DNA of 64,000 nt. Origin: Pigmentiphaga kullae. GTDB lineage: Bacteria; Pseudomonadota; Gammaproteobacteria; Burkholderiales; Burkholderiaceae_B. The notes beneath the pieces are model-generated. The model made no database searches and was not told where the DNA came from. It saw nothing but the letters and a program-made list of their open reading frames with translations. The first letter of the stretch is position 1, and each line of letters opens with the position of its first letter. Location: contig NZ_SGXC01000001.1 in assembly GCF_004216695.1 (NCBI RefSeq), positions 930,001 to 994,000 of the forward strand, in the 5' to 3' direction. The position numbers and the translations under genes were made by a program. Shown one piece after another: positions 36,677 through 45,428 of the stretch.

Positions 36677-38147
36677 GAGCGTTCCCCACGCGCGGCTGGT
36701 CGTCCAGATGCATGGCCAGTCGCGTGTCGCGCGCGTAGCGCGGCCATGCGGGCAGCGACGGCGCCGCCGGCACGCCGTTGCGCGCGAAGGCCAGCCAGGC
36801 CGCGCGCATCGTGGCCGACAGGCGTTCGATCGCCTGCGGGCCGCCCGGCCCAAGCATCGGCGAACCGTTCCAGGCGCGCTCGGTGCCCATCAGGAAGGGC
36901 AGCTCCAGACAGTGGCAACTGCCGAAGTCGGATGCGGGCGGCTGCCAGTCGAAGCGGTAGAAATACACGCCGGCGCCCGCCGCCGAGGCGCGGTCCGCGT
37001 AGCGCAGCGTTGGCGTATCGAAGACGAAATCCGAGATCCAGTCGCTGAACAGGTCGGCCGCGTGGATGTCGGGACGCGCCTGGTGGCGGCGGGCATAGTC
37101 GCCGGCCGCCGCGTCGCCGTACAGCGCCTGCAGGCGCGCCTGCGCGCCGTCGTGGTCCAGGCAGGCCATGCGCGGGTCCCGCGCGAAGAAGGCCTGGCAT
37201 TCGCGCGCTGTCACGCCCATCAGTATTTCGACGCCGGCCATGGCGTCGGCCGCCAGCGTGTCGAAGCGGAAGTCCGCCGGCAGGCCGGGCGGATGGGCCA
37301 GCAGGTGGAAGGGCGGCGCGGTTTCGCCCAGCTGCGCGGTCTCGCGCGCGACGGCGCCCTGCGCGGCCAGGATGGTGGCCACGGAAAGATCCCGCGCGCG
37401 GTCCGGCGCATCCGCCAGGCCCAGGTGATGCAGGAAGCGTTCGCCCATTTCGCCCGCGCGGTCCGTGTCCAGCGCCCCGATGCCGTAGGCGCCGCTTTGC
37501 AGGATGACCCGGCGTATGCCCGGTCCGGCATGTCCGCCCGCGAACAGCGCGGCGATCGCGTTGGCGCCGGCCGACTGGCCCATCAGCGTGATGGCGTCCG
37601 GGTCGCCGCCGAAATCGCGTGCGTGTTCGCGCACGAAGCGTATGGCCCGGGCCTGGTCCAGCAGCCCCAGGTTGCCGGGCGAGAGCCCGTTTGCGTACAG
37701 GTAGCCCAGCGCGCCCAGCCGGTAGTTCACGCCCACGACCACGGCGTCGCCCTCGCGCGCCAGCCGGCAGCCGTCGTACCAGTCCAGTCCGCCGCCGCCG
37801 CTGGAGAATCCGCCGCCATGCAGCCAGACGATCACGGGCCGGTGGCCGCCATCGACGCCCGGCGTGGCGATCGTCAGTTGCAGGCAGTCCTCGTCCTGCT
37901 GGCGCGAGAAGTCGCCCATGACCGCAGCCAGCCGCGAGGCAGCCTGTGGCGCGATGGGCATGGGGCGGGTCGCGTCGCGCGTTCCCGTCCACGGCCGCGG
38001 CGGCTCGGGTGGAGCGAAGCGCAAGGATTCCACGGGCGGCCGGGCATACGGCACGCCCGAGAACCACAGCACGCCGTCCCGGCGCGCGCCGCGCAATCGC
38101 CCTTCCTCCAGGCCGACTTCCACGAACCCGCTTGCATCAACGCCCAT
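36669..38147 (-). CDS. Type B carboxylesterase
   Basis: A 492-residue alpha/beta-hydrolase of the carboxylesterase/para-nitrobenzyl esterase family, without a signal peptide, so cytoplasmic. The oxyanion segment WLHGGGFSSGGG, the nucleophile elbow LMGQSAGANA and the later Glu/Asp and His regions (CHCLELPFL) are present. ATG at 38147 has GGAG six bases upstream; ATG at 38159 is an alternative. It is translationally coupled to the amidohydrolase and is probably the first gene of the hydrolase-liv operon. Confidence 0.9.
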   Translation of the reverse strand: MGVDASGFVEVGLEEGRLRGARRDGVLWFSGVPYARPPVESLRFAPPEPPRPWTGTRDATRPMPIAPQAASRLAAVMGDFSRQQDEDCLQLTIATPGVDGGHRPVIVWLHGGGFSSGGGGLDWYDGCRLAREGDAVVVGVNYRLGALGYLYANGLSPGNLGLLDQARAIRFVREHARDFGGDPDAITLMGQSAGANAIAALFAGGHAGPGIRRVILQSGAYGIGALDTDRAGEMGERFLHHLGLADAPDRARDLSVATILAAQGAVARETAQLGETAPPFHLLAHPPGLPADFRFDTLAADAMAGVEILMGVTARECQAFFARDPRMACLDHDGAQARLQALYGDAAAGDYARRHQARPDIHAADLFSDWISDFVFDTPTLRYADRASAAGAGVYFYRFDWQPPASDFGSCHCLELPFLMGTERAWNGSPMLGPGGPQAIERLSATMRAAWLAFARNGVPAAPSLPAWPRYARDTRLAMHLDDQPRVGNARA

Positions 38148-38185
38148 GTCGCACTCCATTGCCAGTTCGGAGCGAGTATGGCGTC

Positions 38186-38302
38186 CGCCGCCGCCGCGCT
38201 CTTGTCGTGGAGTGCAGTACCGCATGCGCAGGAATGTCCTGCGCTGTATTGCGCTGGGTGACAAGCGGCGTTGCACTCCGGCGCAAGACCGCGGCGGCGG
38301 CG
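38186..38302. promoter_or_regulatory. Long imperfect inverted repeat in the esterase/VOC divergent promoter
   Basis: Arms 38186-38216 and 38272-38302 are reverse complements over 31 positions with five mismatches, including GGAGTGCA/TGCACTCC. Between them lies a second perfect palindrome GCGCAGGA-ATG-TCCTGCGC (38226-38244). The whole structure fills the 195-bp gap between divergent genes and ends 40 bp before the VOC start. It looks like a multi-site operator or cruciform. Confidence 0.6.
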
Positions 38303-38342
38303 CGATGCCAGTATGGATGCCATTGCAACGAAGGAGGATCCA

Positions 38343-39215
38343 ATGAGCGGAGACATCGATTCGGTCAACCACCTGGGTATCGCCGTGCGCGACATGGACC
38401 AGGCCTGCGCCCTGTACGAGCGCCTGGGCTTCACGCTGAGCCCGCTGTCCGTGCATTCGGGCTCCAAGGCGCCGGGCGAGGCGCCCGTGCCCATGGCGAC
38501 CGGCAACCGCTGCGCGATCTTCCCGAAGAACTACATCGAGGTGCTGGGCATCGTGAACCCCGGCGCCATGGACTGGGGATGGGAGCGGTTCGTGGACAAG
38601 TTCCAGGGCGCCCACATCATCTGCTTCGGCTGCACCGATGCCGCGACCGTGCAGCGGCGCCTGGAGGACAGCAAGGTCGCCAATTCCGGCGTGATCGCCT
38701 TGCAGCGCGACATCGGCACCGAGGACGGCATGCGCACCGCGCGCTTCGACTGCGTTCACTTCGACAGCGCCGCCACGCCCGAGGGGCTGATCCAGGCGGC
38801 TCGCCACCGCAATCCCGAATACGTCCACCAACCCCGTTACCTGGGCCATGCCAACGGCGCGACCTCGCTGGCCGAGATCCTGCTGGTGTCCGAGCATCCC
38901 GAGCAGACCGCGGCACGCTACGCGGTGCTGAGCGGCCAGCCCAGCGTCAGGCAGGACGACGGTTCGTTCCTGATCCGGCTGCCGGTGGTCACCGCCCTGC
39001 GCTTCATGGGGCCCGAGCAGGCCGGCGTCGAATTGCCCGGCACGCTGATGGCGCCGGCGCCGGCCATCGTGGCCGCGACCTTCGGCGTGCGCGACCTGGC
39101 CGCGGCGCGGGCGTGGGTGGCGCAGGCGGGCTTCCCCATCGTGGACGGCCCGGGCCGCTTCATGGTGCCGGCCGAGAACGCGCTGGGCGTGGCTCACCTG
39201 TTTCGCCAGGAGTAA
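38343..39215 (+). CDS. VOC-superfamily (glyoxalase-like) protein
   Basis: A 290-residue protein with two vicinal-oxygen-chelate-like halves: SVNHLGIAVRDMDQACALYERLGF at the N-terminus (metal ligand His10) and AATFGVRDLAAARAWVAQAGF near the C-terminus. It resembles Glyoxalase_3-type proteins. The start ATG has AAGGAGG seven bases upstream; the open frame further upstream runs through the palindromic promoter. Reaction unknown. It is followed 97 bp later by an aconitase-like gene. Confidence 0.87.
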   Translation: MSGDIDSVNHLGIAVRDMDQACALYERLGFTLSPLSVHSGSKAPGEAPVPMATGNRCAIFPKNYIEVLGIVNPGAMDWGWERFVDKFQGAHIICFGCTDAATVQRRLEDSKVANSGVIALQRDIGTEDGMRTARFDCVHFDSAATPEGLIQAARHRNPEYVHQPRYLGHANGATSLAEILLVSEHPEQTAARYAVLSGQPSVRQDDGSFLIRLPVVTALRFMGPEQAGVELPGTLMAPAPAIVAATFGVRDLAAARAWVAQAGFPIVDGPGRFMVPAENALGVAHLFRQE

Positions 39216-39312
39216 GTCCGGCCAGCGATCTCGGAGCGAGATGGCTGGAGTGTCGAAACGAGGCTTTATGCATGGACGGCCCTTCCCCTACAGTGGGACA
39301 AAGGAGTCGTTC

Positions 39313-41241
39313 ATGCAAGACAGCATCCGTTTCGAGGGCCGCGTGCTTTACCTGTCGCGCGATCCGTCCTGTATCCGCCGCCAGCTGGCCGGCGAATCCG
39401 TTTCGCTCGCCCAGGCCGGGCCGCTGCGCGACGACGTGTCGACCGACGAGATCACGCCGGTCACGACCATGCTGGTCTACGACGAGCGCCTGGGCCGCTA
39501 TCCCTACGTCGGGTTCAAGGCCGGCGACGAGCTGCCCATAGGCGAGGACGCCGTGCGCCAGGGCGGTTTCGGCATCACGGTGGCGGGCAAGCGCTACGGC
39601 AAGGGTTCGTCGCGCGAGCACAGCCCGCTGGCCGAGCTGTCGGCCGGCATACGGCTGATCGTGGCCGAGAGCTTCGAGCGCATCTACCAGCAGAACTGCG
39701 ACAACATCGGCATCCTGACCACGACGGATTTCGGCGTGCTGCGCCGGATCGAGGCCGGCGAATCCATTCCCATCGAACTGTTCCTGAAGGGCCGCGACGC
39801 GCTGACGCAGGCCATCATCCGCAGCGGCGGGCTGATGGCCTACAGCCGGCAGGCGCTGCGCGCCGACACGGCTTCCACGCCGCGCGCCGGGGGCCAGGGG
39901 CTGACGCTGGTCGAGAAGATCATCCACCGGCACCTGCATCCCGACACCGTCGAGGCCGGGCGCGGCAGCGGTGTGTTCATCCGCGCCGACTGGCGCTTCA
40001 GCCACGACTACTTCACCGGCATGAGCGCGCACCTGATGCACCTGGCCTACGGCAAGCCGGCGCCGCTGCGCGACCCTGACCGCATCGTGGCCTTCCACGA
40101 CCACCTGGTCCTGGCGCCGCAAAGCGTGCCGCACATCAAGGGCGGACTGCTGCCGCGCGTGGCGACCCTGGTGCAGGGACACCATGATTTTATCGACGAC
40201 TATCCGGTGCGCCACTATGGCCAGCTGCCCGACGGCAGCGGATCCGAAGGCATCTGCCACGCGCTGATGGCCGAGCGCCACGCGCTGCCGGGCGAGGTCG
40301 TGGCCGGCACCGACTCGCACACGCCGCACGCGGGCGCGCTGGGCTGCCTGGCGTTCGGCGTGGGTTCGACCGACATGGCCAACAGCTGGGCCACCGGCTA
40401 CGTGCGCTGCAAGGTGCCCGAGACCCTGCGCGTGGAGGTCTCGGGCACGCTGGCGCCCGGCGTCACCGCCAAGGACATCGTGCTGGTGCTGCTGCGGTCC
40501 GAGGCCGTGCGCAACGGCGAGGCCATCGGCGCGGTGTTCGAATACGGCGGCGAGGCGGTGCGCGCCATGTCGGTGGACGAGCGCGCCACGCTGACCAACA
40601 TGGTGGCCGAGCTGGGCGGGTTCACCGGCATCGTCGAACCGGACGAACGCACCGTGGCCTTCCTGAAGGAACGGCGCGGCATCGACTTCGCACTGGAGGA
40701 CTGGATGGCCAGCGATGCGGACGCCATCTACCGCCGCGTGATCCGCATCGACGGAGCGGATGTGCGGCCCATGGCGGCGCGCCCGGGCGATCCGGGCAAC
40801 GGCGTGGCCATCGCCGAGCTGGATGGCGAGGTTGCCGTCGACATCGCCTACGGCGGTTCCTGTACCGGCGGCAAGCGCGCCGATTTCGACGCCTACCACG
40901 AGGTCCTGAAATGGGGCCTGGACCAGGGGCTGCGCATCGCGCCGCACACCCGCTTCTACCTGCAGTTCGGCACGATGGAGGTCAAGCGCTATTGCGAGCA
41001 GCGCGGCTATCTGGACGTTTTCGAGCGTGCCGGCGTGGAGCTGGTCATGCCGGGCTGCGGTTCGTGCGCCAATTGCGGGCCGGGCCAGTCGACCTCGGCC
41101 TCGCAGGTCACCATCAGCGCGATCAACCGCAATTTCCCGGGCCGCTCGGGGCCCGGGAGCGTGTGGCTGGCCAGCCCGTATTCGGTGGCCGCCAGCGCGC
41201 TGGCGGGCCGGATCGTGGACTACGGCCGGTTGCGGGGGTAG
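39313..41241 (+). CDS. Aconitase-superfamily hydro-lyase with swivel domain first (LeuD-LeuC order)
   Basis: A 642-residue fusion. Residues 1-190 are a LeuD-type swivel domain with the substrate loop GKGSSREHSPL (about 96-106). Residues 205-642 are a LeuC-type [4Fe-4S] domain with AGTDSHTPHAGALGCLAFGVG, cluster cysteines at about 517 (GGSCTGG), 582 and 585 (GCGSCANCG). This is the opposite order to mitochondrial-type aconitase and like AcnB, but without the AcnB N-terminal HEAT domain. ATG 39313 has AAAGGAG upstream. The substrate, a hydroxy-di- or tricarboxylate, is unknown. Confidence 0.9.
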   Translation: MQDSIRFEGRVLYLSRDPSCIRRQLAGESVSLAQAGPLRDDVSTDEITPVTTMLVYDERLGRYPYVGFKAGDELPIGEDAVRQGGFGITVAGKRYGKGSSREHSPLAELSAGIRLIVAESFERIYQQNCDNIGILTTTDFGVLRRIEAGESIPIELFLKGRDALTQAIIRSGGLMAYSRQALRADTASTPRAGGQGLTLVEKIIHRHLHPDTVEAGRGSGVFIRADWRFSHDYFTGMSAHLMHLAYGKPAPLRDPDRIVAFHDHLVLAPQSVPHIKGGLLPRVATLVQGHHDFIDDYPVRHYGQLPDGSGSEGICHALMAERHALPGEVVAGTDSHTPHAGALGCLAFGVGSTDMANSWATGYVRCKVPETLRVEVSGTLAPGVTAKDIVLVLLRSEAVRNGEAIGAVFEYGGEAVRAMSVDERATLTNMVAELGGFTGIVEPDERTVAFLKERRGIDFALEDWMASDADAIYRRVIRIDGADVRPMAARPGDPGNGVAIAELDGEVAVDIAYGGSCTGGKRADFDAYHEVLKWGLDQGLRIAPHTRFYLQFGTMEVKRYCEQRGYLDVFERAGVELVMPGCGSCANCGPGQSTSASQVTISAINRNFPGRSGPGSVWLASPYSVAASALAGRIVDYGRLRG

Positions 41242-41250
41242 GCGGACGGG

Positions 41251-41529
41251 CTATTTCTTCATGCCATCGCCCATGCCGCCCTTCGACATGGAGTCCTTGG
41301 CCATTCCGTCCTTCTTCATGCCGTCGTGCTTCATCTTGTCGCCGGCCATGGCATCTTTCTTCATGTCGTCCTTCTTCATCGCGTCCTTGGCGGGCGCGGT
41401 CCTGGACATGGCGTCCTTGCCCATGCCGTCCTTGGCCATGTTGTCCTTGCCCATGGTGTCGGCGGCGTGGGCCGTGACGGCGGCCAGGGCCATGCCCAGG
41501 GAAAGAACGAGAGGGGTCAGTTTCTTCAT
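41251..41529 (-). CDS. Secreted pentapeptide MxKDx repeat protein
   Basis: A 92-residue protein with a signal peptide (to AAVTAHA, about residue 22) followed by about a dozen tandem five-residue units of the form M-x-K-D-x, for example MAKDG, MGKDA, MKKDD. Such Met/Lys/Asp repeat proteins are a known family of unknown function in Burkholderiales. The repeats end with MGDGMKK. It lies 65 bp downstream of the molybdoenzyme gene in the same direction and may be co-transcribed with it. A periplasmic metal- or methionine-related role is speculation. Confidence 0.88.
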   Translation of the reverse strand: MKKLTPLVLSLGMALAAVTAHAADTMGKDNMAKDGMGKDAMSRTAPAKDAMKKDDMKKDAMAGDKMKHDGMKKDGMAKDSMSKGGMGDGMKK

Positions 41530-41594
41530 GCGTCGCTCCTTGAAGCGTGGGTCGAAAGAGGGCGCGGGGAATCCGCGCCGTATGGAACCTCGGC

Positions 41595-42380
41595 TCAGCT
41601 GCCGCCGAACCAGTTGTATCCCTGGTCTTCCCAGTACCCGCCCGGGTAGGCATTGGTGACGAAGATCGCCCGGACGTGCTTGGGATTCTTGTAGCCAAGC
41701 TTGGTCGGCATGCGCAGCTTCATGGGAAAGCCGTATTCGCGCGGCAGCGTGCGTCCGTCGTAGCTCAGCGTGAGCAGCGTCTGCGGATGCAGGGCCGTCG
41801 CCATGTCGATGCTGGTGTAGTAGTCGTCCGCGCACTTGAAGCCCACGTATCGGGCGCTGGTGTCGGCGCCGATGCGGGCCAGGAAGTCCGGGAAGCGCAC
41901 GCCGCCCCAGCGGCCGATGGCGCTCCAACCCTCCACGCAGATGTGCCGGGTGATCTGCTCGGCCTGGGGCAGGGCCCGCAGGTCGGCCAGGCGCCATGGC
42001 CGGCGGTCGGCCACTCGGCCGGCGATCTCGAGCCGGTAGTCCGCCTCGTCCACCGTGGGGGCCTCGTCCACGCCGTAGTAGGCGTTGAAGGGAAAGGGGC
42101 GGGTGATCATGGACGCGGGATAGGTCGGCGCCAGGGCATTCGGATCGAAAAGCCATCCCTGCACCCGGTCATTGAAGCGGGAGACGGCCGACAGCGCCTG
42201 CTCGACGCCGGACTGGCTGGTGACTTCGCAGCCCGTCAGCAGGGCCAGTCCGCCCAGGGACAGCGTGCGGGTCAGGAAGGCCCGCCGCTCGGGCAGTTCG
42301 ATCCGGGGGGCCAGCAGTTGCCGGGCTTCGCGCAGCGCCAGTTCGGCATCGGCAGTGGACAGGCGGGAGCGTTTTTCCAT
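41595..42380 (-). CDS. Periplasmic molybdopterin-dependent oxidoreductase (sulfite oxidase fold, MsrP-like)
   Basis: A 261-residue molybdenum-cofactor enzyme of the sulfite-oxidase fold. The Moco-ligating Cys is in RHICVEGWSAIGRWGG (about residue 148). The N-terminus has a twin-arginine-like ERRAFLTRTLSLGG motif (31-44) and a lipobox-like LLTGC (Cys51), so it is exported folded and perhaps anchored. It is followed in the operon direction by a MxKDx protein and preceded by a cytochrome b561-type partner. MsrP reduces methionine sulfoxide; whether this relative does is not known. Confidence 0.88.
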   Translation of the reverse strand: MEKRSRLSTADAELALREARQLLAPRIELPERRAFLTRTLSLGGLALLTGCEVTSQSGVEQALSAVSRFNDRVQGWLFDPNALAPTYPASMITRPFPFNAYYGVDEAPTVDEADYRLEIAGRVADRRPWRLADLRALPQAEQITRHICVEGWSAIGRWGGVRFPDFLARIGADTSARYVGFKCADDYYTSIDMATALHPQTLLTLSYDGRTLPREYGFPMKLRMPTKLGYKNPKHVRAIFVTNAYPGGYWEDQGYNWFGGS

Positions 42381-42389
42381 GGCCGCCTC

Positions 42390-43019
42390 CTATTTTTTCA
42401 GGATCATGGTGCGCAGGGTGCGGGGTACCAGCGCCACCATGGCCAGGTGCAGGACCACGAATCCCACCAGCGCGGCCATCGCCGCGAAGTGCACGCGGCG
42501 CGCCGTCTCGTAGCCGTCCAGCAGCTCGCGCAGCATGCCGAATTGCACCGGTTTCCACAGCACCAGTCCCGATACGACCAGCAGCGCGATGTCGAGCATG
42601 ACGAACAGGTAGGCCAGGCGCTGCACCTGGTTGTAGCGGCGCGCGTCGTCGTGGACCAGGCGGCCGCGCAGCGCCGCCGCCATGTCGCGCAGCACGCCGC
42701 GTGGCGAAAGCGGCAGGAAGCGGCGGAACAGCCGGCCGGTCGCCAGGTTCAGCGCGAGATAGGCCAGGCCGTTGGCCGCCAGCAGCCACATGGCCGCGAA
42801 GTGCCATTGCAGCGCGCCGCCCAGCCATCCGCCCAGGGTGATCGCCTCCGGGAACGTGAAGCCGAACAGCGGCGAGGCGTTGTAGATGCGCCATCCGCTT
42901 GCCACCATGACCAGCACGGCCACCGCGTTCAGGCCATGCGCGATGCGCACCCAGGCGGGGTGGATGGGGGGCGGGCTGGAGGCGGGGGCGTGCATCGCCG
43001 GGTCGGCCGTCAGGGACAT
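42390..43019 (-). CDS. Cytochrome b561-type membrane heme protein
   Basis: A 209-residue protein with four to five hydrophobic helices and histidines placed for b-type heme (HPAWVRIAHGLNA, WHFAAMWLLAANG, RRVHFAAMAALVG, VVLHLAMVAL). It would pass quinol electrons to the adjacent molybdoenzyme, like MsrQ or the thiosulfate-reductase cytochrome b. ATG at 43019 has GGAGAG upstream. It precedes the molybdoenzyme by nine bases and is divergent from a two-component system. Confidence 0.88.
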   Translation of the reverse strand: MSLTADPAMHAPASSPPPIHPAWVRIAHGLNAVAVLVMVASGWRIYNASPLFGFTFPEAITLGGWLGGALQWHFAAMWLLAANGLAYLALNLATGRLFRRFLPLSPRGVLRDMAAALRGRLVHDDARRYNQVQRLAYLFVMLDIALLVVSGLVLWKPVQFGMLRELLDGYETARRVHFAAMAALVGFVVLHLAMVALVPRTLRTMILKK

Positions 43020-43158
43020 GCGGGCTCTCCGTTCAGGGTTTGCCGCATTGTTGGCCCCCCGCCATACCGGAGTCCTCACGCAAACTTAAAATAAATGTGA
43101 TGAATTCCCGCGCCAGGATTGGCGAGAATGTGGTCTACGGTTTTTCACAGGCAGACTC

Positions 43159-43887
43159 ATGGAACGGGCCAAGCGCGTCCTGATCGTCGAGGACGATGCC
43201 CATATCGCCGAACTGTTGCGCATGCACCTGCGCGACGAGGGCTATGCCGTCGAGCATGCGGCCGACGGCGCGCAAGGCATGCACATGCTCGAGAGCGGCG
43301 CCTGGGACGCCCTGGTCCTGGACCTGATGCTGCCCGGCGTGGACGGGCTGGAAATCTGCCGCCGGGCCCGCGCCATGGCGCGCTACACCCCGATCATCAT
43401 CACCAGCGCGCGTTCCAGCGAAGTCCACCGCATCGTCGGGCTGGAACTGGGCGCCGACGACTATCTGGCCAAGCCCTTCTCCATGCTGGAACTGGTGGCG
43501 CGCGTCAAGGCGCTGCTGCGCCGCGTGGACGCCCTGGCGCGCCATGCGCGCATCGAGGCCGGGCTGTTGTCGCTGCACGGCCTGGACCTGGATCCGCTGG
43601 CCCGCACGGCCCTGCTGAACGGCCGGGCCATCGACCTGACGCCGCGCGAGTTCGACCTGCTGGCCTTCTTCGTGCGGCATCCCGACAAGGTGTACTCGCG
43701 CATGGACCTGTTGAACGAGGTGTGGGGCTACCAGCACGACGGCTACGAGCATACGGTCAATACGCACATCAACCGCCTGCGCACCAAGATCGAGGACGAC
43801 CCGTCCGAACCCCGGCGCATCCTGACGGTATGGGGCCGGGGCTACAAGTTCACATCCGGCGCGCAGGACGAGGCCGCCGCGCCATGA
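43159..43887 (+). CDS. OmpR-family response regulator
   Basis: A 242-residue regulator with a receiver domain (Asp55 in VLDLMLPG, Lys in LAKPFSM) and a winged helix ending HTVNTHINRLRTKIE. It overlaps the kinase gene by four bases. It is divergent from the cytochrome/molybdoenzyme operon across 139 bp, which suggests it controls that operon. Confidence 0.94.
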   Translation: MERAKRVLIVEDDAHIAELLRMHLRDEGYAVEHAADGAQGMHMLESGAWDALVLDLMLPGVDGLEICRRARAMARYTPIIITSARSSEVHRIVGLELGADDYLAKPFSMLELVARVKALLRRVDALARHARIEAGLLSLHGLDLDPLARTALLNGRAIDLTPREFDLLAFFVRHPDKVYSRMDLLNEVWGYQHDGYEHTVNTHINRLRTKIEDDPSEPRRILTVWGRGYKFTSGAQDEAAAP

Positions 43888-45347
43888 AACGCCTGTCGCT
43901 CACGCAGCGCCTGTCCCTGGTGTTCGCCGTGCTGCTGCTGGCCTGCAGCGGGATCTCGCTGCTGTTCCAGATCCGGGCCGCGGCGCGCCACGAACAGGAG
44001 GTCGTGCAGCAATTGTCCAGCGGGCTGGCCGCGCACATCGCCGGCACGGCGCAACTGATGGACGCCAGCGGCTGGAAGCCGGATGCCGTGCGCGATCTGT
44101 TCGACAAGCTGATGGCGGTCAATCCCGCGGTGGAACTCTACCTGCTCGATCCCGACGGGCGCATCGTCGGCCATGCGGCCCCGCCCGGCCGCCTCGTGCG
44201 CGATCGCGTCGACCTGGCGCCGGTGCGCCGCCTGATGGCCGGCGCCGAACTGCCCATACTCGGCGACGACCCGCGGGGCGCGGATGCGCACAAGGTGTTC
44301 AACGCCGCCCCGGTGCGCGTCGACGGCAAGGAAGCCGGCTACGTCTACGTCATCCTGCAAGGCGAGACGCACGATGCGCTGGCCGCCGGACTCGCCCGCC
44401 ATTCGGTGTGGCGCATGACGGGCCTGGCCATGGGGCTGGTCGCGCTGCTGGGATTGATCATGGGCCTGGTTGCCTTCCGCCTGATCACCCGCCCCCTGCG
44501 CGCGCTGGCCGATACCGTGCGCAGTTTCGATGCCGCCGGCGATGCGCCCGTGGCGCCGCTGGAGCCGCCGCCCGACGACGGCCGGCGCGACGAGATCGCC
44601 ACGCTGCGCGCCGCCTTCGCGCAGATGAGCCGGCGCATCGCCGAGCAGTGGCGCGAGCTGACCCGCCAGGACCAGCAGCGGCGGGAACTGGTGGCCAACA
44701 TCTCGCACGACCTGCGCACGCCCCTGACCTCGCTGCACGGCTACCTGGAAACCCTGCGCGTCAAGGACGGCCTGCTGACCCAGGCCGAGCGCCACCGCTA
44801 CCTGGACATCGCGCTGGACCAGAGCCGCAAGGTCGGCGTGCTGGCGCAGGCGCTGTTCGAGCTGGCGCGCCTGGAGTCGGGCCTGGTCCAGCCCGAGCGG
44901 GAGACCTTCGCCCTGCCCGACCTGGTGCAGGACGTGGTGCAGAAGTTCGAACTGGCGGCCGAGGCGCGCGGCCAGCGCTTGCAGACCGAGATCCCGCCGG
45001 CACTGCCGCAGGTCCATGCCGACATCGCCATGATCGAGCGCGTGCTGACCAACCTGCTGGACAACGCCATTCGCCACAATCCACCCGGCACCCGGATCAC
45101 GGTGGGGCTGGCGGCGGCCGGGAACGGCGTGCGGATCGACGTCCGCGATACCGGCGCGGGCATTCCCGAGGCGCTGCGGCCCCGCCTGTTCAAGCGGATT
45201 CCCGCCTGGGGCCGCAAGGCGCAGGACAGCGGCGGACTGGGCCTGATGATCGTGCAGCGCATGCTGGCGCTGCATGGCAGCGACATCCGCCTGGTCGACG
45301 AGGGCGGACCCGGGACGGTATTCCGGTTCAGGCTGGGCACGGACTGA
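43884..45347 (+). CDS. Sensor histidine kinase
   Basis: A 487-residue membrane kinase: N-terminal helix (about 8-28), periplasmic sensor segment, second helix (about 178-198), HAMP domain, phospho-acceptor NISHDLRTPL (His about 275) and ATPase boxes LLDNAIRHNP, DTGAGIP and GGLGLMIVQ. The ATG overlaps the response regulator stop as ATGA. The signal is unknown; by position it could be oxidative stress at the envelope or molybdate-related. Confidence 0.94.
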   Translation: MKRLSLTQRLSLVFAVLLLACSGISLLFQIRAAARHEQEVVQQLSSGLAAHIAGTAQLMDASGWKPDAVRDLFDKLMAVNPAVELYLLDPDGRIVGHAAPPGRLVRDRVDLAPVRRLMAGAELPILGDDPRGADAHKVFNAAPVRVDGKEAGYVYVILQGETHDALAAGLARHSVWRMTGLAMGLVALLGLIMGLVAFRLITRPLRALADTVRSFDAAGDAPVAPLEPPPDDGRRDEIATLRAAFAQMSRRIAEQWRELTRQDQQRRELVANISHDLRTPLTSLHGYLETLRVKDGLLTQAERHRYLDIALDQSRKVGVLAQALFELARLESGLVQPERETFALPDLVQDVVQKFELAAEARGQRLQTEIPPALPQVHADIAMIERVLTNLLDNAIRHNPPGTRITVGLAAAGNGVRIDVRDTGAGIPEALRPRLFKRIPAWGRKAQDSGGLGLMIVQRMLALHGSDIRLVDEGGPGTVFRFRLGTD

Positions 45348-45428
45348 ACGAGCGCCCTGGCGAGGCGTCCCGCGCGCCCGCCTATGCGCCTACAATCGGC
45401 GGCATCACCGATGCTTTCTCCTCGTGCC

